Positions 19,777 to 28,531 of a stretch of DNA of 64,000 bases are shown here, one piece after another. The DNA lies in contig JADJGU010000002.1 in the NCBI GenBank assembly GCA_016707885.1, forward strand, positions 248,001-312,000. The letters run 5' to 3'. Numbering within the stretch: the stretch's first letter is position 1; each line of letters opens with the position of its first letter. Source of the stretch: Sphingomonadales bacterium (GTDB taxonomy: Bacteria; Pseudomonadota; Alphaproteobacteria; Sphingomonadales; Sphingomonadaceae). Below the pieces are notes generated by a model, which was not told the DNA's origin, made no database searches, and saw only the letters and a program-made list of their open reading frames with translations. A program made the position numbers and the translations under genes.

Positions 19777-21228
19777 TTATCCCACCACCCGCAGCTTCAA
19801 CTGGCCAGTAGAGTTATGCTCGTCAAAGTCGGTCAGCTTGGTCGGATAATCGCCGGTGAAACAGGCGTCGCAATAACGCGGGCAGGCGGCATCACGCTGG
19901 GATTCGCCCAAGGCCCGGTAAAGTCCTTCAATGGTCAGGAAGGCGAGGCTGTCGGCATGGATGTAGTCGCACATCTCGGCGATGTTCATCCGGCTGGCGA
20001 GCAACTTTTCACGCTCGGGAGTGTCGACGCCGTAGAAGCAGCTGTTGGTCGTCGGCGGGCTGGCGATGCGCATATGCACTTCTTTCGCTCCCGCCTCGCG
20101 CATCATTTGCACGATCTTCAGGCTGGTAGTGCCGCGCACAATCGAATCATCAATCAGAACAATGCGTTTGCCAGCCACAAGGTTGCGGTTGGCATTATGC
20201 TTCAGCTTGACGCCTAGGTGGCGCACGCCGTCGCCCGGCTGGATGAAGGTGCGCCCGACATAGTGCGAGCGGATGATGCCGAGTTCAAACGGGATTCCCG
20301 ATGCCTCTGCATAGCCGATCGCTGCAGGCGTGCCGCTGTCCGGCACGGGGATCACATAATCGGCATCAATACCATTTTCCCGCGCCAGTTCGGCGCCGAT
20401 CGCCTTGCGGACCGAATAGACGCTGTTGCCATCGACGATCGAGTCGGGGCGTGAAAAATAGACATGCTCAAAGATGCAGGGGCGCGGCGATGTCGGGTAG
20501 AAGGGCTTGTGCGATCCAATAGCACCCTCACGGACAACGACGATTTCGCCTGGTTCGACGCTGCGAATAAAATCAGCCCCGACTATGTCGAGCGCAACGG
20601 TTTCCGATGCAAAGATGATCGTTTCACCCAAACGGCCCATGACCAGCGGGCGAATGCCGAGCGGGTCGCGGCAGGCAATCATGCCCTCTGGTGTCAGACA
20701 GATCAGCGAGTAAGCGCCCTCAACTTGCTTAAGGGCGTCGATCAGACGGTCGAGCAGGCTTTTCTGCGAGGATGTAGCAACCAGATGGATGATGACTTCG
20801 GTATCGGACGTCGATTGGAAGATCGAGCCGCGTGATACCAGTTCTCGACGCAAATGAATTGCGTTCGAGATATTGCCATTATGCGCAACCGCAAATCCAC
20901 CCGTAGCCAGATCAGCGTAGAGCGGCTGCACATTGCGCAGCGACGTTTCGCCGGTGGTCGAATAGCGGACATGGCCTGCAGCAATGCTGCCCGGCAAGGC
21001 GCGAATAATATCTTCGCGGTCAAAATTGCCTGCGACATGGCCCATCGCCCGGTGGGTGTGGAACTCCTTGCCGTCAAAGCTGGTAATGCCTGCGGCTTCC
21101 TGTCCACGATGCTGGAGAGCGTGTAGGCCGAGTGCAGCCATCGCGGCCGCGCCTTCGGAGTTGTACACCCCGAAGATCCCGCATTCCTCGCGCAGTTTAT
21201 CATCATCAAAGGGATTGGTGGTGAGCAT
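19777..21228 (-). CDS. purF: Amidophosphoribosyltransferase
   Basis: A 483-residue glutamine PRPP amidotransferase, first step of purine synthesis. A 15-residue propeptide (ending KLREE) precedes the catalytic Cys16 in CGIFGVYN. The PRPP loop is VLIDDSIVRGTTS. The C-terminal CPRYCDACFTGDYPTKL contains the cysteine pattern of the Bacillus-type enzymes that carry a [4Fe-4S] cluster. The ATG at 21226-21228 is chosen because the propeptide length fits this class. It is divergent from hisI. Confidence 0.95.
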   Translation of the reverse strand: MLTTNPFDDDKLREECGIFGVYNSEGAAAMAALGLHALQHRGQEAAGITSFDGKEFHTHRAMGHVAGNFDREDIIRALPGSIAAGHVRYSTTGETSLRNVQPLYADLATGGFAVAHNGNISNAIHLRRELVSRGSIFQSTSDTEVIIHLVATSSQKSLLDRLIDALKQVEGAYSLICLTPEGMIACRDPLGIRPLVMGRLGETIIFASETVALDIVGADFIRSVEPGEIVVVREGAIGSHKPFYPTSPRPCIFEHVYFSRPDSIVDGNSVYSVRKAIGAELARENGIDADYVIPVPDSGTPAAIGYAEASGIPFELGIIRSHYVGRTFIQPGDGVRHLGVKLKHNANRNLVAGKRIVLIDDSIVRGTTSLKIVQMMREAGAKEVHMRIASPPTTNSCFYGVDTPEREKLLASRMNIAEMCDYIHADSLAFLTIEGLYRALGESQRDAACPRYCDACFTGDYPTKLTDFDEHNSTGQLKLRVVG

Positions 21229-21373
21229 GTCCAAATCGAATCCCGTACCGCCAGAATTGCGCTGCCTATAGGCGCGAGTGGGCGCAATGTCTCCCCCTTG
21301 TAACAGCCAAAACCGCAAAAAACGCCAGTAGCGGGTGATTGCCAGCTTTGCGGGGCTCGGCTACGCATAAGAT

Positions 21374-21733
21374 ATGACCGATCCTAGAGAGAACGGGCTG
21401 GTGCTCGATCCGAAATTTGACGCTAATAGACTGTTGACTGCGGTGGTAGTTGATGCGGCCGATGGCGCGGTGCTGATGGTCGGCCATATGAGCCAAGAAG
21501 CGCTGCAGGTCACACAAGAGACGGGCAAGGTCACCTTCTTCTCGCGCAGCCGCCAGCGCCTTTGGACCAAAGGCGAAAGCAGCGGCCACTTCCTACATCT
21601 GATCGAGCTACGTATCGATTGTGATCAGGATGCGCTGCTGGTGATCGCACAGCCGGATGGCCCGACCTGCCATACTGGCGAACGCAGTTGCTTTTACCGT
21701 CGTGTGACACCGAAGGGGCTGGAGCGATTGTGA
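21374..21733 (+). CDS. hisI: Phosphoribosyl-AMP cyclohydrolase
   Basis: A 119-residue stand-alone HisI, the third step of histidine synthesis. The signature blocks are all present: VGHMSQEALQ, TFFSRSRQRLWTKGE with SSGH after it, the metal-binding Asp/Cys block DCDQDAL, and PTCHTGERSCFY. It is not fused to the HisE pyrophosphohydrolase. The stop overlaps the GTG start of the next gene (GTGA at 21730-21733). Confidence 0.95.
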   Translation: MTDPRENGLVLDPKFDANRLLTAVVVDAADGAVLMVGHMSQEALQVTQETGKVTFFSRSRQRLWTKGESSGHFLHLIELRIDCDQDALLVIAQPDGPTCHTGERSCFYRRVTPKGLERL

Positions 21734-22245
21734 GAATATCATGGCTTGCCCTGCCGCTGGCACTTACGGCTTGCGATGCGGAAACCCAGGCACCCAAAGT
21801 TGAACAAAGCAATGCGGGTGCGGCCCTTGATCAGTTGGCTATCGAAAAGGGACTAATCCCAGACCCCAGGAGTCTGGCTTTCGAGGGGCGCTTTGAAACG
21901 CAGAGTGAACTGGGTACCGACAAATTTTGCGCTGTCGCTGATAATGGTGCCTACCGTGTTGGCTTCCTGTCGGTTTATGGATCGGACAGCAAATGTGAAG
22001 GGCAGGGGACTGCCACACAGCAGGGCGATACTGTCGAAATCGCGCTATCTGGTAAAGAAAGCTGTTCGTTCACCGCAAGCTACGACGGCATTGTACTGCG
22101 CTTTCCCGGCAGCGTCCCCGAGGGGTGCGCATCCTATTGCTCGCGCAATGCGAGCATGAGCGGGACGAGATACTATTTTGTCGACCCCGGCGCGGAGGCC
22201 GCGAAGAGAACTCTGGGCCGGGAAATTGAGAGGCTGTGCCGCTAA
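21730..22245 (+). CDS. Putative lipoprotein, coupled to hisI
   Basis: A 171-residue exported protein. It has a short signal sequence and a lipobox-like LTAC at about residue 15 (LALPLALTAC), so it is probably an outer- or inner-membrane lipoprotein. The mature part has five Cys residues, including DKFCAVAD, SKCEG and GCASYC, which suggests disulfides in the periplasm. I do not recognise the family. The GTG start is inside the hisI stop. Translation coupling to a histidine enzyme is probably incidental. Confidence 0.75.
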   Translation: MRISWLALPLALTACDAETQAPKVEQSNAGAALDQLAIEKGLIPDPRSLAFEGRFETQSELGTDKFCAVADNGAYRVGFLSVYGSDSKCEGQGTATQQGDTVEIALSGKESCSFTASYDGIVLRFPGSVPEGCASYCSRNASMSGTRYYFVDPGAEAAKRTLGREIERLCR

Positions 22246-22248
22246 GTC

Positions 22249-23262
22249 TTAAGGAGCAACGACGATGCAGCCTTGGCCGACGACTGTGGCCTTTACCTTG
22301 CTGCACATCGCCTCGGCTTCGCCCCTGCTGGCGAATGGCCCGGCTTGCAAGCGCTTGACCTGACCCGCTGCGATCAGGTTGTGTGCGTAAGCCGACAGAC
22401 CACTAACCTTGTTTTGCAGGCTGCCCCACAATTTGGTGGCGTTCGCGTCGCTGCCAAAGGCGCCCAATTGGATACGCCATTTTCCCGCAATCGCCGGCGC
22501 CGCAGCGACTTTGACTGGCTTTGAAGGCGCAGCAGTCGCGTCGCCGTTTATCGGTGCAACTGTTCCGGGAAAGCCTGGAGCTGCGCCATCGGGAAAGGAA
22601 CCGGGTTTTGATGCCGGGACATCGACTTTTGTCGCCACCGCAACCGGTGCTTTGGTGTCGATCGGGAAGCCGGCAATCTGCTGGGTACGGATCTGGCTCG
22701 ATTTCTTCTCAATCTCACCCGCCAAAACAATGCCCCGCTGGCGTTGATCGAGCGGAATATATTTGTCCATTTCGGCCAGGCTGCGCGACGCAGGTGCCAG
22801 CCCGGATGCCGAAGCGCGGGTCATATAGGCATAGGCACCGACCCAATCTTTTTGCAGGTGGACGCCATTAAACAGTTCGGTAGCGAGTAAATATTGCGCA
22901 CGCGGATCGCCGCGTTCGGATGATGCTTGCAGATAGGGCAGTGCGGCCACTACCTTGCCCTGATAGTGCAACAAATGGCCATAGCTGTCAGAGGCTTGCA
23001 AATGACCTTGCTTGGCCGCCTTGGCGTACCATTCGGCCGCAATATTCAGGTCCTGCTTAACGCCGCGGCCAAGTTTATAGGCTTGCGCCATATTGAATTG
23101 TGCGTCGGGATCGCCCTTGGCCGCTGGATCGCGCCATTGCTTTACCGCTTCCTTGAATTCACCGCGGCTCCAGGCATCGACACCATCTTTCACATCAGCA
23201 AAAGCAGGCGCGGACATGGGCAAGGCGAGAGCTATCAGGCAGGCAGGGAGCAGGCGGCGCAT
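22249..23262 (-). CDS. Sel1/TPR and SPOR domain exported protein
   Basis: A 337-residue exported protein. A signal peptide (residues 1-22, ending APAFA) is followed by three to four Sel1-like repeats (about 30-165; for example GDPDAQFNMAQAYKLGRG). A Pro/Ala-rich linker (about 195-255) leads to a C-terminal SPOR domain (about 260-337, WRIQLGAFGSDANA to the end). SPOR domains bind denuded peptidoglycan glycans at the division septum. It is divergent from the ParA gene across a 241-base region with two CtrA-like half-site pairs, and mirrors the second SPOR protein on the other side. Confidence 0.88.
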   Translation of the reverse strand: MRRLLPACLIALALPMSAPAFADVKDGVDAWSRGEFKEAVKQWRDPAAKGDPDAQFNMAQAYKLGRGVKQDLNIAAEWYAKAAKQGHLQASDSYGHLLHYQGKVVAALPYLQASSERGDPRAQYLLATELFNGVHLQKDWVGAYAYMTRASASGLAPASRSLAEMDKYIPLDQRQRGIVLAGEIEKKSSQIRTQQIAGFPIDTKAPVAVATKVDVPASKPGSFPDGAAPGFPGTVAPINGDATAAPSKPVKVAAAPAIAGKWRIQLGAFGSDANATKLWGSLQNKVSGLSAYAHNLIAAGQVKRLQAGPFASRGEAEAMCSKVKATVVGQGCIVVAP

Positions 23263-23339
23263 AACGTTCTCCGGTCGTAAGTTGCCTGTGCACCTAATCG
23301 ATCAATGCTGCAAAATGGTAAATGCAGATAGTGAAACCC

Positions 23340-23455
23340 TTAACCCTGAATTTACATTTACTAACAGATATCCGGTCCCCGCATACAGGCAGTGCTGCTG
23401 CGGGGCTGCCAATTCGGACAGCGGATTTTCCACTTCAGCGTTAACCGATTTTTAG
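23340..23455. promoter_or_regulatory. Two CtrA-like box pairs in the SPOR/ParA divergent region
   Basis: TTAA-N7-TTTA at 23340-23354 and TTAA-N7-TTAG at 23441-23455 each differ by one base from the CtrA consensus TTAA-N7-TTAA. They lie in the 241 bases between the divergent SPOR and ParA genes. ChpT, which feeds phosphate to CtrA, is encoded elsewhere in this window. The match is short and could be chance. Confidence 0.35.
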
Positions 23456-23503
23456 CCCTGTTCTGTCACATCCCCTCCAAACAGCTTGCAAAAGGGGAAA
23501 AAT

Positions 23504-24220
23504 GTGAGGGTTCTCGCATTGGCATCACAAAAAGGCGGATCGGGCAAAACCACTTTGTCCGGCCATCTTGCGGTTCAGGCGCAATTGGCGGGTGCAGGAC
23601 CGGTAGTCCTGATCGACATCGATCCGCAAGGATCGCTTGCTGACTGGTGGAATGAACGTGAAGCCGATCTGCCGGCTTTCGCCCAGACCACCGTCGCTCG
23701 CTTGGCGTCGGATCTTGCGGTTTTGCGTCAGCAGGGTTTCAAGCTGGCCGTTATCGATACGCCGCCTGCGATCACTATGGCGATCCAGAGCGTGATCTCG
23801 GTAGCAGAGCTGATTGTCGTTCCGACCCGGCCGAGCCCGCACGATCTTCGTGCTGTTGGTGCCACAGTCGATCTGTGCGAACGCGCAGGAAAGCCGCTGA
23901 TCTTCGTGGTCAATGCCGCTACTCCGAAAGCCAAGATTACCTCCGAAGCAGCAGTCGCGCTTTCACAGCACGGCACCGTTGCGCCGATTACACTCCACCA
24001 TCGCACAGACTTCGCCGCTTCGATGATCGACGGGCGCACGGTTATGGAGGTCGACCCGCAAGGCCGTTCCGCAGAAGAGGTCCGACAGCTGTGGGCTTAT
24101 ATCTCGGATCGTCTCGAGAAGAATTTCCGTCGCACTGTGTTCAGTGCACCCGCCGCTGCCAATCCGCAGGTCGCCCAGGCACGCCCGATGGGCGGCTTTG
24201 GTCGCCGGGTAATTGGTTAA
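23504..24220 (+). CDS. ParA-family ATPase (orphan, with RHH partner)
   Basis: A 238-residue ParA/MinD-type ATPase. It has the deviant Walker A KGGSGKTT with signature Lys10 and Lys15, the DPQGSLADWW block, and VIDTPPA as the Walker B region. There is no N-terminal DNA-binding domain, so it is a small ParA. The GTG at 23504 has AGGGG upstream and starts right at the first beta strand. No parB or parS is visible. The next gene encodes a ribbon-helix-helix protein and the one after it a SPOR protein, which suggests a septum-linked positioning role rather than plasmid partition. Confidence 0.88.
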   Translation: MRVLALASQKGGSGKTTLSGHLAVQAQLAGAGPVVLIDIDPQGSLADWWNEREADLPAFAQTTVARLASDLAVLRQQGFKLAVIDTPPAITMAIQSVISVAELIVVPTRPSPHDLRAVGATVDLCERAGKPLIFVVNAATPKAKITSEAAVALSQHGTVAPITLHHRTDFAASMIDGRTVMEVDPQGRSAEEVRQLWAYISDRLEKNFRRTVFSAPAAANPQVAQARPMGGFGRRVIG

Positions 24221-24235
24221 GCGGATCTGGGGGCG

Positions 24236-24853
24236 ATGAACATGACTGAACCAAAACCGATAGCCTCACTCTCCTCCGGCTTGCTGGCACGCAAAGGGGC
24301 TGCGCGCCCTGCAATGCGTCGCCAATTGATCGGCAACAATAATGGCGTTGCGGCAACGGGCTCAATTCAGGACGACTGTGGTTGGAATGACATGGGCTAT
24401 GATATGGGTTATGATGTCAATCCTGACCCCACCGCACCGATGGATTATGAGCATGACCAAGGATTTAATCCGCTGGCCAATGCCGTCCCCGAGGTGAAGC
24501 CTGAAGTCAAGCAGCAACAAGAACGCATTGCGGAACAATTGCAGGTTCAAGCTGAAGAAATGGGCGTGGTCGAACATGAGGCACCGTCTGCACCGGTGGT
24601 CCAGATTGCGGCACCCCGTCCGGTCGTTGTCAAGGCACCGGTTTCCAAACAGCGCGCCGCACCCGGCAGCAAGGAAAAGTCGGCGTTCACATTGCGGCTC
24701 GATGGTGAACGGCATCTGAAACTTCGTCTGGCCTGTGCAGTCAGCAATAAGTCTGCCCAGCAACTGGTCACGTCCGCACTCGACGCATTTATCGAAGCCA
24801 TGCCGGAGATTTCGGCTTTGGCCGCCCATGTCCCGGGCAAGAAACAGGCATGA
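24236..24853 (+). CDS. Ribbon-helix-helix protein, likely ParA partner
   Basis: A 205-residue protein with a low-complexity N-terminal half and a C-terminal domain (about residues 150-192) reading SAFTLRLDGERHLKLRLAC, then SAQQLVTSALDAFI. That is the strand-helix-helix pattern of a ribbon-helix-helix DNA-binding fold. The N-terminus has basic residues (GLLARKGAARPAMRRQ), such as activate ParA ATPases in known partners, then a Met/Asp/Tyr-rich stretch. It starts 15 bases after the ParA gene. I infer it is the cargo adaptor or DNA-binding partner of that ParA; no family name is claimed. Confidence 0.72.
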   Translation: MNMTEPKPIASLSSGLLARKGAARPAMRRQLIGNNNGVAATGSIQDDCGWNDMGYDMGYDVNPDPTAPMDYEHDQGFNPLANAVPEVKPEVKQQQERIAEQLQVQAEEMGVVEHEAPSAPVVQIAAPRPVVVKAPVSKQRAAPGSKEKSAFTLRLDGERHLKLRLACAVSNKSAQQLVTSALDAFIEAMPEISALAAHVPGKKQA

Positions 24854-24884
24854 TTGCCGCCCAATCCAAGTTTGAGGTGAAGCC

Positions 24885-26234
24885 ATGAATAACAAAATTC
24901 TCGTAAAGCTGGCCTTGTCGACCGCGGTGGTCGGATTCACTGCAATGGGTGGGGCAGCGGTTGTCGCGTCAAGCGCGTCGACGCAGGTTTCATCTGATGC
25001 ATCGGCAAAAAAGGCACATAGCTGGGCCATCAAGGCTGAAAAGCTGCTGGCCAAGGGCAAGGTCGACAAGGCGTTGTCTTTTGCTGAAGCTGCTGTTGGT
25101 GCCGATATGCAGAACCGCGAATATCGCGCACTGCTTGCCCGCATTTACATGGCCCAGGGCCGCTTTGTTGCTGCAGAACGCACCTATACCGATGTTATGG
25201 ATTTGGGTCAGGTCGACCCGCGCACGGTTATTAGCGTTGCTTTGACGCGGATTGCACAAGGTAAGGTCGACTCGGCTATTTCGCTGGTCGATGCAAACCG
25301 CTCAATCCTTCCCGCGAGTGACTATGGCCTTGCTTTGGCGCTGGCTGGTGACAGTAAGCGTGCAGTCGACGTTTTGGTTGAGGCCATTCGCGCTGATAAC
25401 TCCAGCGCGCGGACCCGCCAAAACCTGGCACTGGCCTATGCACTTGATGGTCGCTGGCGCGATTCCCGCGTGATGGCGTCGCACGATATGCCGCAGCATA
25501 TTGTTGATGATCGTATCACCGAATGGGCACAATATGCGCGGCCGGGTGCCTATCAGGTTCGTGTTGCCGGTCTGTTGAACGTCCAGCCGCAGGCGGATTC
25601 TGGTCAACCCGTCCATCTCGCTTTGAATGCGATGTCGGACGCACCCAAAATGGCTGCCGCCGAAATCTTTGCCGAAGAAGCACCCGTCTCGATTGCGGCA
25701 GCTGCTCCTGCTGGTGAGCTGGCAGCAGTTGGGCCGGCGCCTGTCGCGATCGGCTTTGAAGAAAACGACGTGCGCGTTGCCGAAGCGAGCGTGCCAGCGC
25801 CGGTTTACGAAGCGCCGCTGATCAAGGCTCCGGAAGGCCCGGCAAAGGCTGTAGAGGCTGCACCCGCTCCGAAACCGGTAAAGTTGGCCCTGTCGGATAC
25901 ACCGACCCCTGCAGCCAAAGTCTCGGGTAAGTATCTGGTCCAGCTCGGCGCTTTCTCCTCCGCCGCAAACGCTCAAAAGGCGTGGAGCCAATATAGCCGC
26001 AAACACAAGGTTCTGGGTGGATTTACCTCGGCAAGCTCAACGGTAACTGTAAAGGGCAAGTCGCTGACCCGTCTCGCGGCTGCCGGTTTTGGCAACTATC
26101 AGGCGGCGAACGCAGCTTGCCGCACAATCAAGGCTTCAGGTGGCGATTGCGTTGTCAAATCGGTCGGCGGGTCGTCACCCGTACGTATGGCAGCAAAGCC
26201 AGCGCGCAAGCCGGTGAAAATCGCCGCGCGTTAA
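24885..26234 (+). CDS. Exported TPR-SPOR protein
   Basis: A 449-residue exported protein. A signal peptide (about residues 1-34) is followed by TPR-like helices (about 42-220). A long Ala/Pro/Val-rich linker (about 245-345) leads to a SPOR domain (about 347-430, beginning GKYLVQLGAFSSAANAQ). The tail is basic. It is the third gene of the ParA cluster, 31 bases after the RHH gene. Its domain order repeats that of the SPOR protein at 22249-23262. The two together suggest a division-site module. Confidence 0.87.
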   Translation: MNNKILVKLALSTAVVGFTAMGGAAVVASSASTQVSSDASAKKAHSWAIKAEKLLAKGKVDKALSFAEAAVGADMQNREYRALLARIYMAQGRFVAAERTYTDVMDLGQVDPRTVISVALTRIAQGKVDSAISLVDANRSILPASDYGLALALAGDSKRAVDVLVEAIRADNSSARTRQNLALAYALDGRWRDSRVMASHDMPQHIVDDRITEWAQYARPGAYQVRVAGLLNVQPQADSGQPVHLALNAMSDAPKMAAAEIFAEEAPVSIAAAAPAGELAAVGPAPVAIGFEENDVRVAEASVPAPVYEAPLIKAPEGPAKAVEAAPAPKPVKLALSDTPTPAAKVSGKYLVQLGAFSSAANAQKAWSQYSRKHKVLGGFTSASSTVTVKGKSLTRLAAAGFGNYQAANAACRTIKASGGDCVVKSVGGSSPVRMAAKPARKPVKIAAR

Positions 26235-26273
26235 TCGCTACAAAAATCAATAGGGTTGCTGAAGGGCGGCGGA

Positions 26274-27491
26274 TCAGATGATCTTGCCGCCCTTCATGAT
26301 TTTGCGCACCCGCCCCTGAACGGGCAGTTTGTCGAACGGCGTATTGCCGGCAAGCGCCGCCATCTTGTCGCTATCGACCTGCCAGGGTGCATCGGGATCG
26401 ATGAAGATCAGATCGGCCTCGCGACCGATTTCAATCGCGCCCGCATTGACCTTCAGGATTTTCGCCGGGTTGGTGGCGAGTAACTCGAACAGGCGGCCCA
26501 TAGAGATATGCCCGTCGCGCACCAGATTGAGCGTCAAGGCCAGCAGCGTTTCCGCACCCGCCATACCTGGGGCTGCATCGGCAAAAGGCAGGCGCTTGTC
26601 TTCAGGGCCGCGCGGGTCGTGGCCGGAGGCGATAACGTCGATTGTCCCGTCGGCGACTGCCGCGATGCAGGCCAGACGGTCCTCTTCGGAGCGCAAAGGC
26701 GGCGATAGACGCGCAAAGGTACGGAAGCCGGTAAGCGCGGTGTCAGACAGGAACAGGTGCGCCGGTGTGATGCCGCAACTGATGCCGAGGCCCTTGTCCT
26801 TGGCCGCACGGATCAGGTCGAGCCCCGCCGATGTCGTAACCTGGCGGAAATGCAGATGTGCTCCGCTTTCGGCGGCCAGCGCGATGTCTCGCTGGATGGC
26901 GAGAGTCTCGACGGTCGGTGAAGCGCTGGTCAGGCCCAGCAAGGTCGCGTTGAGGCCCGTTGTCGCGACGGCATTGCCCGCCAGTCCAGCATCCTCGCTA
27001 TGCACGAACAGCGGCATGTCGAGCATCGCGCAATAGCGCAAAAGGCGCAGCATGACGCCCGAATCAGCGATCCAGCGCCGCCCCGTTGCAACGCCCAAGG
27101 CGCCAGCATCCTTCATCAGGGCGATTTCGGCCATACGCTGGCCATCCAGATCTTTTGTTGCAGCAGCGAGCGGGTGGACCCAGAAGTCGGGCTTGCCCTT
27201 GCGACCCGCAAAACGGATCGTGGCCGGGTCATCATGGACCGGCGATTGGTCGGGCATCAAAGCGGCGCGGGTGATCCCGCCAAAGCGGAAAGCGGGTTTA
27301 TCCGTCGCGAACACGCCTAGATCGATGATGCCGGGCGCGACAATCAACCCCTCGGCATCGACGCGTTCGCCAAGTGGATCCGCCTTGCCAACCTGCTCAA
27401 TGCGCTCTCCCGAGACATGCAGATGCGCGGTTTCGGGAGCCGCTTTGCCGGGGAGGATAACCTGGCCGCCGAGAATATTGGTGCCGCTCAT
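26274..27491 (-). CDS. pyrC': Dihydroorotase-like protein without catalytic metal ligands (PyrC')
   Basis: A 405-residue amidohydrolase-fold protein aligned with class I dihydroorotase over its length (VAPGIIDL, MPDQSPVHDDPATI, VHSEDAGL, GMAGAETLLALTLNLV, NPAKIL). The HxH zinc motif that normally follows IDL is absent; the sequence there is GVFATDK. The usual TDHAPH block reads SGHDPR, and the usual H-V-S/T metal site reads FRQVTT. It should therefore be inactive as a dihydroorotase. In Pseudomonas an inactive PyrC' is needed to assemble the PyrB holoenzyme, and here the gene overlaps pyrB in ATGA. The catalytic dihydroorotase must be elsewhere. Confidence 0.85.
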   Translation of the reverse strand: MSGTNILGGQVILPGKAAPETAHLHVSGERIEQVGKADPLGERVDAEGLIVAPGIIDLGVFATDKPAFRFGGITRAALMPDQSPVHDDPATIRFAGRKGKPDFWVHPLAAATKDLDGQRMAEIALMKDAGALGVATGRRWIADSGVMLRLLRYCAMLDMPLFVHSEDAGLAGNAVATTGLNATLLGLTSASPTVETLAIQRDIALAAESGAHLHFRQVTTSAGLDLIRAAKDKGLGISCGITPAHLFLSDTALTGFRTFARLSPPLRSEEDRLACIAAVADGTIDVIASGHDPRGPEDKRLPFADAAPGMAGAETLLALTLNLVRDGHISMGRLFELLATNPAKILKVNAGAIEIGREADLIFIDPDAPWQVDSDKMAALAGNTPFDKLPVQGRVRKIMKGGKII

Positions 27492-28483
27492 GACCAACCC
27501 TCCACGCAGCGCGCCCTTCGCGTCAATATGTCTAGGCATGCCATGCGCACAGCGACGCCCATTTCGACCTGTTCGGTAATGGCGGAGCGCTCAAGGTCGT
27601 CGGCGATGTGGCTGGCGATTTCTACGCCGCGGTTCATCGGGCCGGGATGCATGACCAGCGCATCGGGCTTGGCCAGCGCCAGCCGTCGCGAGTCGAGCCC
27701 GTACAGGTGGAAGAATTCGCGCGGGGAGGGGATGAAGTCGCCCTGCATCCGTTCATTTTGCAGGCGCAGCATCATCACCACATCACTGCCGGGCAGGGCG
27801 GCATCGAAATTGTTGAACGCCTCAACGCCAAAGCTGGCTATGCCTTCGGGCATCAGGGCAGGGGGGGCGACAACGCGTACTTGCGCGCCGAGTGTCGTCA
27901 GGCTGATCATGTTCGAACGGGCGACTCGGCTGTGCAAAATGTCGCCGCATATGGTGACGACCAATCCGTCAATTCGTCCCTTACGGCGGCGGATCGTTAG
28001 CGCGTCGAGTAAGGCCTGCGTCGGATGCTCATGCGTGCCATCGCCAGCATTGAGCACCGGACAATCGACCTTTTGCGAAATCAGGTCCACCGCGCCCGAA
28101 CTGCCATGGCGGATGACAATCGCGTCGGCGCGCATCGCGTTCAGCGTCATCGCGGTATCGATCAGCGTTTCGCCCTTTTTGGTGCTCGACTGCGCGACAT
28201 GCATGTTGACGACATCCGCGCCGAGCCGCTTTCCCGCAATCTCGAACGACAGCAACGTGCGCGTGCTGTTCTCGAAAAAGGCGTTGATGATGGTAAGGCC
28301 GCGCAGCCGGTCGTCGCGTTTAGCGGCGCCCGAACGGTTGAGCGCGACCCATTGTTCGGCCTCGGCAAGGATGAATTCAATTTCCCAGGGTTGCAGTCCG
28401 GCGATGCCCAGCAAATGCCGGTGCGGGAAAGCGGCGGAACCTGCTGGAAAGCGGCCCGGTGAAGCTGTTGGTGGCGATGTCAT
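27488..28483 (-). CDS. pyrB: Aspartate carbamoyltransferase catalytic chain
   Basis: A 331-residue ATCase catalytic subunit, which makes carbamoyl-aspartate for pyrimidine synthesis. The carbamoyl-phosphate loop is ENSTRTLLSFE, and RHGSSGA, HPTQALLD and the C-terminal HPGPMNRGVEI are present. No pyrI regulatory chain is nearby. Its stop overlaps the start of the PyrC'-like gene, the arrangement of the Pseudomonas pyrBC' pair. I use the ATG at 28481-28483; the frame is open 13 codons further up to a TTG. Confidence 0.94.
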   Translation of the reverse strand: MTSPPTASPGRFPAGSAAFPHRHLLGIAGLQPWEIEFILAEAEQWVALNRSGAAKRDDRLRGLTIINAFFENSTRTLLSFEIAGKRLGADVVNMHVAQSSTKKGETLIDTAMTLNAMRADAIVIRHGSSGAVDLISQKVDCPVLNAGDGTHEHPTQALLDALTIRRRKGRIDGLVVTICGDILHSRVARSNMISLTTLGAQVRVVAPPALMPEGIASFGVEAFNNFDAALPGSDVVMMLRLQNERMQGDFIPSPREFFHLYGLDSRRLALAKPDALVMHPGPMNRGVEIASHIADDLERSAITEQVEMGVAVRMACLDILTRRARCVEGWS

Positions 28484-28531
28484 TAAAGCCAGTGCCTTAG
28501 GCGGGTTGGCGTCGACTATCAAGCCATCAGT

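Noticed and set aside
23376..23405. CCCCGCA/TGCGGGG pairing before parA as a terminator
   Set aside because: It has no T-tract, and no gene ends toward it from either side.
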